DNA of 64,000 nt from Eubacterium sp. (GTDB taxonomy: Bacteria; Bacillota; Clostridia; Oscillospirales; Acutalibacteraceae). How positions within the stretch are numbered: position 1 is the stretch's first letter; every line of letters starts with the position of its first letter. Position numbers and translations under genes: made by a program. The stretch covers positions 1 to 64,000 of the forward strand of contig JAFUEH010000004.1 of the NCBI GenBank assembly GCA_017463985.1, read 5' to 3'. This document shows, piece after piece, positions 35,901 to 44,260 of the stretch. The notes beneath the pieces are model-generated. The model had not been told where the DNA came from. It searched no databases and saw only the letters and a list, made by a program, of their open reading frames with translations.

Positions 35901-38594
35901 AGAGGTGTTATCGGTACATTACTGAACAACGTTGTACAGCTCCTTACGGACGCTGATTCTTATCCGAGATATCACAACGTTATTTCCTTCGCGCTGAGCT
36001 CACTCGGTGTTCCGAGACAGTTCAGACAGCATGACATCGGCGGCGTAGAGATCGGTATTGACTCCGTCATCAGCGGTACCTCCGCAAGTGCTCAGTACTC
36101 TGTAACGAACGCTTCTTACGGTCTCAATAAGTTCTATCACGACGCATCCGGTACGCAGAAGGAAGCTTCCAGATATTGGGTGAAGATTACCAGCCTTGAC
36201 CTGTACCAGGGTACATCAAAGGTTGCTACGCTGCAGTCCAATGTCTCCCTGTCACCTGAAGCAACTAACTATTACACCCTGAGCAGAACCCTTACTGCAA
36301 ACACGCTTTACAGAATCGTTGCTACTTATGATGTATATTATGTTGACAGCGTAACAGGTACGACGCAGCCGGGTACGGCTATCTACACCGGCCTGAAGGA
36401 TTCTACTGCCTTCATCACAACTTCTACCACCGTTTCTAAGAAGAGCCAGATGGATATGACCTTCGACGGCAGCGGTTACAAAGAGGTTGACAGTGCTGAG
36501 ACCGGTTCCTTTGCTACCGCAACGGGCAGCAATATTACCATCAAGGCTTCTACGCTGTATACTGTGAACGCAGCTGACGCAAAGAGCGACTACTTCGTAA
36601 GACTGACGAACGGCGCTTCTTCTGCTGTTACGGTCGCAGGTATGTACATGACGCCTGCTGCTGGCTTTACTTACAAGCTGAGAACTACCGGTAACGCCGG
36701 TACAGCTCTTACCGCAGCTAACAGCACCAACTACATCTTCGTTGACATCGACGAGGACGGTAACATTTATAGCACTGACGGCACTGTTGTCGGTAACGTA
36801 TTAACCTCTGCTTGGATTTACGGTTATAATAAGTCCACCAATGATGAGGGCAAGGAAGTATTTGATAACGCTATTGCGCTGAAGACAAATGCTACTCTTC
36901 CGAGCAACGTTGCTGCCGGTACGCCGTTCAGAAGCGTAACGATGGAAAGCGCTAGTGGCTCCATCGACGCTGGCGACTATAAGAATGTTAAGATTGCTAC
37001 TAAGGGCACGACCAAGAACGGTCTTGCTACCGTACGCTTCACCTTCAAGGTTGGTACTACTTGGACGAACCTGGGCAGCGACGTAACCTTCGCAGCAATT
37101 GGTGATATGGATGCGCTGAAGGCTGCTGTTGCAGGTGCTCAGAACCTGATCAACACCGGCGAGCTTTCCGCTACCAACACTGCATTCGTGAACGCTGCTA
37201 CGGCTGCTTCCTTCAAGAACGCTTGGGCTAACAACGTTGCTTACTTTGCAAACGCTGACACCTACAGAGAAGCTCTTGAAGAGGCTATGGAATCCGCAGC
37301 TACAAGCCGCGAAACCATCACTGCTGACGTTAACGCTACGCGTGACGGTCTTGAGGAAGTTGACTACAAGGTTGCTTCCTTCAAGGCAATGGTTGCTGCC
37401 GGCCAGAAGGCTGAGGCACTCCGCACCGCTGAGCCGATCACTGTTGAAGGCACAGACGGTAACGAATATCCGGTATATGACGCGAAGGGCAGAGAGACCT
37501 ATACTTACACGACCACCGCTCCGCAGTGGCAGATCGACGAGTACACTCGCCAGTACAATAAGTATAAGAGCTATCTCATTCCTCGTGATCACGTTCTTAC
37601 CAGAGCTCAGAACGAAGTCATTCACGCAACATCACCTGTTGACAAGTATGACGAAGTTCAGGATGTTAAGAACGCGTATACCGCATTCACCGCTACTCCT
37701 GTAACCGCTGAGAGAACCTACGTTGTAACAGACGAGAACGGCGTTCCGGTACTGAGCGGCGCAGTTGGTGACGAGTACAGAGCCACCAGCACGGAAAAGG
37801 GTGACGTATCTGAGTACAGATTCGCTTACACGACCAAGGACAACAACACGGCTGACAATGTGAAGGTCTACAAGATCACCACGACTGCAACCGATGTGAA
37901 GTTCGGTAAGGTTGTTGACGGCGAACTCAAGAACGAAGGCGACACTGTTTACACGCAGGAATCCTGGGATGCTTACATTGACGCTCTCGGTGAGGTTGTT
38001 ACCTCTATCAACAATAACGAAGAAATCTCCAAGACCTACACCGCAACTTCTCACCTTGTAATGGCTGAGAACGAGCTGGAGCCGGCCGAGGAGGAAGAAT
38101 CTTCCACAACGATTACTGTCAGCGGTAAGGTGCTGATTGCTTCCGACATCTCTGGTACAGCGACTGCTTATGGCCTTCGCGGCGTAGTCGTTTATGCAGT
38201 TGACGGTGAAGGCAATGTAATTGCACAGACCGTTTCTAATGCAGAAGGCGATAAAGCAACTTGGGGCGATTATACGCTCGAGGTTCCTGCCGGTACAACG
38301 CAGCTGTATGTTGGTAGCCCGGATAAGGATTCCATTGTTAACAGGGGCTTTACCATTGCTGGCGACGCTGACGTAACAGGCGCTGATGTTGCGGTTGTTA
38401 TGTGCGACTACAACGACGATGGTGTTATTAACTCCACGGATAAGGGTAGATTTAATGACTCGTTAAGAGGTGAATATAGCATTTATGCTGATTTCAACCT
38501 TGACGGTGTTGTTAACTCAACAGATAAGGGTAGATTTAACGACTTGCTTAGAACCGGTGATAAAGGCGTTTCATATACTGAATTATCTTTCTAA
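32919..38594 (+). CDS. Large secreted protein with C-terminal X-module and dockerin
   Basis: An 1,891-residue protein. Signal peptide at residues 1-36 (LIALLLSVMMLFTCFSG..AYA). A long, mainly helical N-terminal two-thirds has no recognised catalytic motif. Beta-rich segments (about 1040-1390) and a short helical segment (about 1397-1480) follow. The C-terminal module starts near 1728 (ITVSGKVLIASDISG). Dockerin calcium loops DYNDDGVINSTD (1830-1841) and DFNLDGVVNSTD (1858-1869) are each followed by KGRFND. Dockerins bind cohesins in cellulosome-like assemblies. GTG start behind TGGAGG. First of three co-directional secreted proteins. Codon choice favours GCT/GTT, unlike the housekeeping genes, which suggests high expression. 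Confidence 0.8.
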   Translation: METKKSKVFTKRLIALLLSVMMLFTCFSGVLTAYAKAGDSRWDTTIASQKNWVDWTAALSDQACEALLDRLDQFLMSGAVDLSGDPGKSKTGAVNEDGSIATISYKIKIGADDPGQLYIYISSLTGGTKTATGNLNSIDGILQFLYELDKNGIWNYKVLGIKAINTIAGSTIYNAFNGKFGPITGLSSSTSTSNKIGASKATRYFRKLNDARTIINAVLNFLNSILYNSTTSYNLLYQVLSGSLDVGMLSNFVDALKDDDSAIGGALKGLVGAPDGKWAVKGEKALYNGLAYFLVNKTDWFKDDTVTFSSGQPTKYNGATWVYDDVLMDKLSTQLLQNINIQITYPEMVKVDDKWQHDNSRLRYKNILAYIAEHEGATVATASAALGYDSKLEYTEDGNVYLFRYDGNVLSIAKTDTLYAFAMRAIKLAWKTALKPTVNLLQVNYSGHEQDGNGTNFDNVFFTWYATERDGADGTFDAAAAYTTDVINAFAEAKYEAYGAADAAEFLENVKNTYNYDRYAKNEYYNWRDLDVTTLWNQVRYSPLANALGVQSGPLNLYFLQTGCENLEAFMDADATYTKYASIPEALNDALVAAAKDLLPNAATIGMQTDAEGTFQHFDAPSFATTTAWSATTLLNNVRKALEYAANMTDANLVNPFYAAHGIAGYTADANNITSDELLEEALVPFGCAALKQWDLTAVIHDSDWDKVTDLESAAVIALNEYLGYIFPERDYTYLWEDFLEVSDVLGQNSKGEDVTYKLLKESKDGKDLYTTAILPMARDAAAYVCVAAGVPVAKKDTTPWDPYTDWAKTETTNTAFDLINATAVYFLGDTTLTFDPNGTKAPAKGIGTVLGLCSSSGVSSITIAKGLWANLDAIVNRVLPVAGELQKPYGTNSYLGNGKFSSQKFVEGEIIDDVRDFNLTSLVEGVYSICSAAPIKSDGVVVTVYDKVLRPTLNSLLGTHPAASSQELIANITNANRFDTFLKSANIISLNSNRGVIGTLLNNVVQLLTDADSYPRYHNVISFALSSLGVPRQFRQHDIGGVEIGIDSVISGTSASAQYSVTNASYGLNKFYHDASGTQKEASRYWVKITSLDLYQGTSKVATLQSNVSLSPEATNYYTLSRTLTANTLYRIVATYDVYYVDSVTGTTQPGTAIYTGLKDSTAFITTSTTVSKKSQMDMTFDGSGYKEVDSAETGSFATATGSNITIKASTLYTVNAADAKSDYFVRLTNGASSAVTVAGMYMTPAAGFTYKLRTTGNAGTALTAANSTNYIFVDIDEDGNIYSTDGTVVGNVLTSAWIYGYNKSTNDEGKEVFDNAIALKTNATLPSNVAAGTPFRSVTMESASGSIDAGDYKNVKIATKGTTKNGLATVRFTFKVGTTWTNLGSDVTFAAIGDMDALKAAVAGAQNLINTGELSATNTAFVNAATAASFKNAWANNVAYFANADTYREALEEAMESAATSRETITADVNATRDGLEEVDYKVASFKAMVAAGQKAEALRTAEPITVEGTDGNEYPVYDAKGRETYTYTTTAPQWQIDEYTRQYNKYKSYLIPRDHVLTRAQNEVIHATSPVDKYDEVQDVKNAYTAFTATPVTAERTYVVTDENGVPVLSGAVGDEYRATSTEKGDVSEYRFAYTTKDNNTADNVKVYKITTTATDVKFGKVVDGELKNEGDTVYTQESWDAYIDALGEVVTSINNNEEISKTYTATSHLVMAENELEPAEEEESSTTITVSGKVLIASDISGTATAYGLRGVVVYAVDGEGNVIAQTVSNAEGDKATWGDYTLEVPAGTTQLYVGSPDKDSIVNRGFTIAGDADVTGADVAVVMCDYNDDGVINSTDKGRFNDSLRGEYSIYADFNLDGVVNSTDKGRFNDLLRTGDKGVSYTELSF
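38398..38570 (+). repeat. Dockerin-coding direct repeat, copy 1
   Basis: About 170 bases coding the dockerin are nearly identical to 39798-39970, differing at only a handful of mostly synonymous positions. Confidence 0.85.
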
Positions 38595-38875
38595 TGAATA
38601 TTAATGATACGATTAAGTGTTAATTTTTAATGCTGGTTGTACTACATTAGTATTATAATCGGTATTGCCGTAAGCCCTCCCTCTCCGGAGGGAGGCAGGC
38701 GGCAAGCCGGCACTGCCGCAAGGCAGACTCCGATACATCCTGCGCTATACTGCAGATGTATTATCAGCTGAATGCATGTTTTTGTTGAGAGTTGCTCGTG
38801 CATCATGGTGGCAAGAAAAATGTGCATTGAGCGGGCGAAAGCCTGCAAAACAAGAATTTGAAAGGAGCTTTGCTT
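38595..38875. other. Intergenic spacer with hairpins
   Basis: It contains a GC-rich palindrome GCCCTCCCTC-TCCG-GAGGGAGGC (38674-38696) and a weaker GGCAAGCCGGCACTGCC-type structure. No T-run makes it a convincing terminator, so read-through to the next gene is possible. A Shine-Dalgarno AAAGGAG at 38861-38867 serves the next gene. Confidence 0.5.
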
Positions 38876-39997
38876 ATGCTCAAAAGCTTTAAAAAATTCT
38901 TTGTTGCCCTAATAATTGGAACTTTAATAGCAATCGCTGTTCCGTTGAACGTGCTCGCAGCTGAGGGAACGATCGATGAAACAGTCAGTCCTTATTTATA
39001 CTGTGTTTATTACAATTCTGACGGTGAACAGGTAGACGGTAATGGGCTCCCTTCCGGTGATTACAGGGTTGATGTGATGCTGGAAGGTATGGACTCTCTC
39101 TCTGTTTTTCAATATACCGCCGAATATGACCCAAGCACAGTTACATCGCTTTCAACCGAGGCGGTCATCGATACGATGCGCCTGGGCGGCATTAAGGATA
39201 CAGAAGCAGCTAACGGTAAGCGGCGCGTGGTGTTAGTGCTCGCCTCAGAGGGCGAGGATGGCACTGAGCTTGATCACCTCAGTCCCGTAACGCTCGCCAC
39301 GATGCAGGTAACGGTTGACTGCGACGCTTCTGCGATCGATTTTGCAGATTACTTCACGTTTGTGGAGGACCCTGACTTAACCTTTGCAGAGGCATATTAC
39401 CACGACGGTATCGAATATTCGTACGTTGTCGATACCAACGAAGCGACAGATTTTAACGTACCAACTATGAAAACCGATGTAACGCCTGCGTTCGCAGCCA
39501 GCACCATCACCGTCAGTGGCAAGGTGTTAATTGCTGTTGATGAAATTGGTACGGCCTCGAATTATGGCTTACGCGGTGTAAAAATTTATGCTTATGATAA
39601 TGATAATAACGTAATAGCTGAAACCGTATCGAACGCTGAGGGTGATAAATCCACTTGGGGTGATTATTCGCTCGAGGTTCCAGTTGATACAACGTCGTTT
39701 GAGGTAGGAGATCCTGTCAAGGGTAATGATACTATTGTTAACAGACGGTTTTCTATTTCAGGTGTTGCAGATGTTACTGATGCAAATGTAGCAGTTGTTA
39801 TGTGTGATTACAACGACGATGGTGTTATTAACTCGACGGATAAGGGTAGATTTAATGACACGTTAAGAGGTGAATATAGCATTTATGCTGATTTCAACCT
39901 TGACGGAGTTGTTAACCCAACAGATAAGGGTAGATTTAACGACTTGCTGAGAACTGGTGATAAAGGTATCAACTATGTACAATTGAGTTTTGATTGA
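38876..39997 (+). CDS. Secreted cohesin-like plus X-module-dockerin protein
   Basis: A 373-residue protein. Signal peptide at residues 1 to about 26 (FFVALIIGTLIAIAVP..VLA). Residues about 40-170 read like a cohesin-type beta-sandwich: GDYRVDVMLEGMDSLSVFQ, then the YDPSTVTSL hallmark and VTLATMQVTV. An X-like module follows (ITVSGKVLIAVDEIG, from about 213), then a dockerin with calcium loops at 311-322 and 339-350. A protein carrying both partner types can act as an adaptor or small scaffold. ATG 38876 is set by AAAGGAG; an upstream TTG lies inside that site. The cohesin call is by pattern only and needs a profile search. Confidence 0.7.
   Translation: MLKSFKKFFVALIIGTLIAIAVPLNVLAAEGTIDETVSPYLYCVYYNSDGEQVDGNGLPSGDYRVDVMLEGMDSLSVFQYTAEYDPSTVTSLSTEAVIDTMRLGGIKDTEAANGKRRVVLVLASEGEDGTELDHLSPVTLATMQVTVDCDASAIDFADYFTFVEDPDLTFAEAYYHDGIEYSYVVDTNEATDFNVPTMKTDVTPAFAASTITVSGKVLIAVDEIGTASNYGLRGVKIYAYDNDNNVIAETVSNAEGDKSTWGDYSLEVPVDTTSFEVGDPVKGNDTIVNRRFSISGVADVTDANVAVVMCDYNDDGVINSTDKGRFNDTLRGEYSIYADFNLDGVVNPTDKGRFNDLLRTGDKGINYVQLSFD
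39798..39970 (+). repeat. Dockerin-coding direct repeat, copy 2
   Basis: Near-identical partner of 38398-38570, at the same position relative to the end of its gene. It points to recent duplication or gene conversion. Confidence 0.85.
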
Positions 39998-40028
39998 TTA
40001 TCATTGTTATTTATTGGAGGAAATTTTA

Positions 40029-43000
40029 ATGGCTAAATCTTTTAAAAGAGCAATTGCCTGTCTCCTTGCTGTTCTAATGGTTGCCTTCTCTATGCCTTTC
40101 ACGGCATTAGCAGCCCCTGGCGACTATGAGCCGGACATCGAAATGAACTTCTATCCTGTTTATCTTGGCCAGGATTATGGTGACTACACTGCGATAACCG
40201 GTACCAAGAACGGAGGCACGCCGTCATATCATGTAATGGGTCTTGACGATGTTGCTTTTAATTACAATCCGACATCCGGTACCCTTACAATGCCGGTAAC
40301 AAAGGCACAGGCTTGGCTCGATGAATACTTTGAAGGTTCTGCTGAGGGAACTGTTTTAGAAGACGGCGACTGGACGCTTGGCGTTGGCGATTATTTTGCA
40401 GCTGTTGTTGTATGTAAGAACATCTCAACCTTCCGAGTTATTGCTGGGCTTATTAGCTATTCTGATAATATTCAACCGGCAGTCATTTACGACAATGTAT
40501 CCGGTACCGGCAGAAACGCTTACCATAGAGTAACTTTTGACAAGAATGATTATCAGGGTGCAGCGACTGCTTCTTCTGCTGCCGTTGATGGCGTTTATTT
40601 AGGCGTTGATGCAATGGCTTATGGCGAAGAAGTAGATACTGAATCTAATGAATTTAAAGAAGACGGTTTGTATTTCTCAGCCGTTGGCGGTAATCCGTAT
40701 ACAGAGTGTGAAACTTATGCTTCGGCTGAAGACGCTCTTACAGATCCTAAAACCGGTGCGCTGGGTTACACCTTTGCTAATGAATGTATCATAGGTACTT
40801 TCCTGTTTGAAATCGTTGACGAAGGTCCAATTGTTTTTGCTGCTGGTGACCCCGATGGCGCAATTTATCCGGCAAATGGCGGCGGTTATTATATCGCAGA
40901 CCTTAATGACGGTGATGCTGTAGAGGATTATACCACACTTGCACCGAACTCAGATGATCCGAGTGTTCCTGGCTCTCAGAAGATGACTTTCTTCGCTGAG
41001 AAGGAAGAAGAGCCTGAAGAGACTTACTACACGGTAACCTACGTTGATGCTGACGGCGAAACCATCAGCACGGAAGAGGTTCTTGAAGGCGGCAGCCCGG
41101 CTTCTATCCCGGATCTTCCGACCAGCGAGGACGCTCACGTATCTTACGACTGGGATACTAATCCGAGCGGTGCTGTTATTAATGCAGCAACCACCTTTAC
41201 GATTGTGAAGTCCACAAGCGAGCATGAGTGGAGCGAATGGACTGAAACAACGGAAGCAGTTCCGGCTTCTTGCTTAGTAGACGGTAAGACTGCTATCGAG
41301 AGCAGAACCTGCTCTATCTGCGGTGAAGCTCAGACCCGTGGCGGCGAAGTTGTTCCTGCTTACGGTCACCATGACTACACTAAGGTTGTAACTGATCCGA
41401 CTTGTGACGATGCTGGTTACACCACCTACACCTGCGCAGAAGGCGATGACACTTATGTCGCTGATCCGGTTGACGCTCTTGGCCATGACTGGGGTGCATG
41501 GGAAGAGACTTCTGAAGCTATTCCGGCTACCTGTACTGCTACCGGTATGACCGCTGGCGAAAAGAGAGTCTGCAACCGTGACGCTTCTCATGTTGAGACT
41601 CGCGGCGGCGAAGAGATCCCTGTAGATCCTAATAATCACACGAACATTGTTACCGACGCTGCTGTAGAGCCTGATTGCTTGACCACCGGTCTGACCGAAG
41701 GTTCTCACTGCGAAGACTGCGGTACTGTTATCGTTCCTCAGGAAACCGTTGATGCTCTTGGTCACGAATACACCAGCGAGATCACGACTCCGGCTACCTG
41801 CACGGAAGACGGTGTTGAGACCTTCACCTGTATCCGCGGCGATGATTCCTACACCAAGGTTATCCCGGCTACCGGTCATGAGTGGAGCGAGTGGACTGTT
41901 GATGAAGAGGCTATTCCGGCTGGTTGTGAGACCGAAGGTAAGACCGCTGTTGAGAAGAGAGTCTGCGCTAACGATCCTTCTCACGTAGAGACCAGAGGCG
42001 GCGAGACAATCGAGGCTACTGGCCACGAATGGGGCGAGTGGACTGTTGTTGAGGAAGAAATTCCTGCTACTGAAACAACTGCTGGTAAGACGGCTGTTGA
42101 GCAGAGAGTCTGCGCTAACGACGCTTCTCACGTAGAGACCAGAGGCGGCGAAGTAATTCCGGCTCTTGATCATACGCACGTTCTGACTTATGTTGCAGAA
42201 GTTGCTCCTGAGTGCGAAGCTGACGGTCACATTGCTTACTTCGTATGCGATGATGGCGAAAATCCGTGCGGCAAGTTCTTTGCTGACGCTGAGGCTACTC
42301 AGGAACTGACTGCTGCTGAGCTTGTTATCCCGGCTACCGGTCACAAGTTCACCAACTATGTATCGAATAATGACGCTACCTGCCTTGAGGACGGCACGAA
42401 GACGGCTGTCTGCGACAATGGCTGCGGCACCACCGATACGATCGCTGACGAGGGCTCTGCTCTTGGTCACGAATACACCAGCGAGATCACGACTCCGGCT
42501 ACCTGCACGGAAGACGGTGTTGAGACCTTCACCTGTATCCGCGGCGATGATTCCTACACCAAGGTTATCCCGGCTACCGGTCATGACTGGAGCGAGTGGA
42601 CTGTTGCTGAAGAGGCTATTCCGGCTGGTTGCGAGACCGAAGGTAAGACGGCTGTTGAGCAGAGAGTCTGCGCTAACGACGCTTCTCACGTAGAGACCAG
42701 AGGCGGCGAGACGATCGAGGCTACTGGCCACGAATGGGGCGAATGGACTGTTACTAAGGAAGCTACCGAGTCTGAAGAAGGCGAAGAGACGAGAGTCTGC
42801 GCTAACGATCCTTCTCACGTAGAGACCAGAGCTATCCCTGTAAAGGGTCATACTCATACCCTTGTTAAGGTTGAGGCTGTTGATGCTACCTGCGCTGCTG
42901 CTGGTAACATTGAGTACTATGTATGCGCTGACAGCGAATATGCTTGCGGCAAGTACTTTGCTGACGCAGAAGGCACTCAGGAGCTGACTGCTGAAGACGT

Positions 43001-44195
43001 TATCGTTCCGATCGATGCTGACGCACACGCTTGGGGCGAATGGAATGAAATTGCTCCGGCTGTTGCTCCTACCAGAACTGAAGCTGGTAAGACTGCTACC
43101 GAGCAGAGAGTATGCGCTAACGACGCTTCTCACGTAGAGACCAGAGGCGGCGAAGAGATCCCGGCTATCGAAGGCGTTCTGATCACTGTTCCGGCTACCG
43201 AGTACGGTACTGTAACCCAGAGTGGCACCAACGCTTACGAGGATGGTATCCTTTATGCTTACGGTTCTAACTACAGACTGACTGCTGAAGCTAAGGAAGG
43301 CTACGAGTTCGTTGGTTGGACGATCAACGGCAGACTGCTGTCCGAGGCTCCGTCCTACAGCAACGTTGCTTACACAGACCTCGTAATCGATGCTGTATTT
43401 GCTCCTGTTGCTCAGGATAACTTCACCGTTACCTTCTTCGGTAAGTACGGCGATACCGTTGCGGTTGCTACCAGCGACGATCTCACTGTACCGGCTGCTC
43501 CTGCTCTGCCGGGTTACACCTTCACTGCTTGGACCATCGACGGCGCAGAAGTTACTGAGGACGATATCCTTGCTCTGACTGACTCCGCTCAGGTATGGGC
43601 GAAGTACGAGAAGAATACCGAAGGCGCTTACACCATCACTGCTGATGGTGCTGAGATCACTCTGCCGAACGGTATTGAAAACGGTGCAATTCCTTACGAT
43701 ACGAAGGCTACCGTCAAGTTTGAGGGTGCAACCTCTATCGTAGCTATCGACGCTAACGGTAATGAGTCCATCGTTGCCAGCGGCGACACTTACACCTTCT
43801 ATGTTGGTGGCGATATCACTCTGCAGGCAGCTTATGACGAGCTTGAAGAGGCTGTTGTTTCCATCATCAGCGCTGAGAAGGACGCTACCTCCGGTAAGTA
43901 CAGCATTGTTGCTAACAGAGCTGTTCCGGAAGGCTGGACCGTTAAGGACCGTGGCTTCGTAGTAGGCCTGCAGGCAAACGTTTCTGCCGATAAGGAAGAA
44001 ATCGTTGCTAACCTTGACACTCCGGCTACTGGCGTAAAGGTATATCACGGTACTCCGACAGCTTCCGAGCAGTTCTCCTATCTGTGCAAGATCGGTGCTG
44101 GCAAGACCATCAGAGTCTATGCATTCATCACCATCCAGAAGGGTTCTGAGACGAAGGTTGTTATCTCTGACTACACGGATGTAACTGGCGCATAA
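40029..44195 (+). CDS. Secreted Cys/Trp-repeat protein with possible cohesin-like N-terminus
   Basis: A 1,388-residue protein. Signal peptide at 1 to about 27 (ACLLAVLMVAFSMPFTALA). Residues about 30-290 contain GDYFAAVVVCKNISTFRVIAG and GTFLFEI strands that recall cohesins. From about 395 to 1040 there are many units of the form GH(E/D)WxEWT..C...G....RVC..D.SHVETR, each with paired cysteines that could form disulfides or bind metal. Residues about 1055-1210 hold InlB-B/Listeria-Bacteroides-like repeats (GYEFVGWTINGR, PGYTFTAWTIDG). The C-terminus is beta-rich. There is no dockerin or sorting signal. ATG 40029 follows GGAGG; its gene starts 31 bases after the upstream stop, so the two are co-transcribed. 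Confidence 0.75.
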   Translation: MAKSFKRAIACLLAVLMVAFSMPFTALAAPGDYEPDIEMNFYPVYLGQDYGDYTAITGTKNGGTPSYHVMGLDDVAFNYNPTSGTLTMPVTKAQAWLDEYFEGSAEGTVLEDGDWTLGVGDYFAAVVVCKNISTFRVIAGLISYSDNIQPAVIYDNVSGTGRNAYHRVTFDKNDYQGAATASSAAVDGVYLGVDAMAYGEEVDTESNEFKEDGLYFSAVGGNPYTECETYASAEDALTDPKTGALGYTFANECIIGTFLFEIVDEGPIVFAAGDPDGAIYPANGGGYYIADLNDGDAVEDYTTLAPNSDDPSVPGSQKMTFFAEKEEEPEETYYTVTYVDADGETISTEEVLEGGSPASIPDLPTSEDAHVSYDWDTNPSGAVINAATTFTIVKSTSEHEWSEWTETTEAVPASCLVDGKTAIESRTCSICGEAQTRGGEVVPAYGHHDYTKVVTDPTCDDAGYTTYTCAEGDDTYVADPVDALGHDWGAWEETSEAIPATCTATGMTAGEKRVCNRDASHVETRGGEEIPVDPNNHTNIVTDAAVEPDCLTTGLTEGSHCEDCGTVIVPQETVDALGHEYTSEITTPATCTEDGVETFTCIRGDDSYTKVIPATGHEWSEWTVDEEAIPAGCETEGKTAVEKRVCANDPSHVETRGGETIEATGHEWGEWTVVEEEIPATETTAGKTAVEQRVCANDASHVETRGGEVIPALDHTHVLTYVAEVAPECEADGHIAYFVCDDGENPCGKFFADAEATQELTAAELVIPATGHKFTNYVSNNDATCLEDGTKTAVCDNGCGTTDTIADEGSALGHEYTSEITTPATCTEDGVETFTCIRGDDSYTKVIPATGHDWSEWTVAEEAIPAGCETEGKTAVEQRVCANDASHVETRGGETIEATGHEWGEWTVTKEATESEEGEETRVCANDPSHVETRAIPVKGHTHTLVKVEAVDATCAAAGNIEYYVCADSEYACGKYFADAEGTQELTAEDVIVPIDADAHAWGEWNEIAPAVAPTRTEAGKTATEQRVCANDASHVETRGGEEIPAIEGVLITVPATEYGTVTQSGTNAYEDGILYAYGSNYRLTAEAKEGYEFVGWTINGRLLSEAPSYSNVAYTDLVIDAVFAPVAQDNFTVTFFGKYGDTVAVATSDDLTVPAAPALPGYTFTAWTIDGAEVTEDDILALTDSAQVWAKYEKNTEGAYTITADGAEITLPNGIENGAIPYDTKATVKFEGATSIVAIDANGNESIVASGDTYTFYVGGDITLQAAYDELEEAVVSIISAEKDATSGKYSIVANRAVPEGWTVKDRGFVVGLQANVSADKEEIVANLDTPATGVKVYHGTPTASEQFSYLCKIGAGKTIRVYAFITIQKGSETKVVISDYTDVTGA
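41754..42048 (+). repeat. Long direct repeat copy 1 inside the Cys/Trp-repeat gene
   Basis: About 295 bases are nearly identical to 42459-42753 (offset 705 bases, 235 codons), in frame, with few substitutions. Confidence 0.85.
42459..42753 (+). repeat. Long direct repeat copy 2 inside the Cys/Trp-repeat gene
   Basis: Partner of 41754-42048. In-frame recombination between the copies would delete or add exactly 235 residues. Confidence 0.85.
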
Positions 44196-44203
44196 TTAAT
44201 TAA

Positions 44204-44240
44204 ATCACGGCTCCTCTCCCTTCGGGGAGAGTGAGTTGAG
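44204..44240 (+). other. Palindrome between the repeat protein and the small peptide gene
   Basis: The CTCTCCC-TTCG-GGGAGAG hairpin sits just after the stop of the repeat protein. With no T-run it is a possible mRNA processing or stability element, or a copy of a dispersed palindromic repeat. Confidence 0.4.
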
Positions 44241-44260
44241 AATAACAGGAGGTATTTGTT

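Noticed and set aside
41274..44048. A 924-codon open frame on the minus strand opposite the Cys/Trp-repeat gene
   Set aside because: It mirrors the coding repeats of the plus-strand gene, has no ribosome-binding site, no family pattern and a Ser/Arg/Val-rich composition typical of an antisense shadow created by the strong GCT/GTT codon bias.
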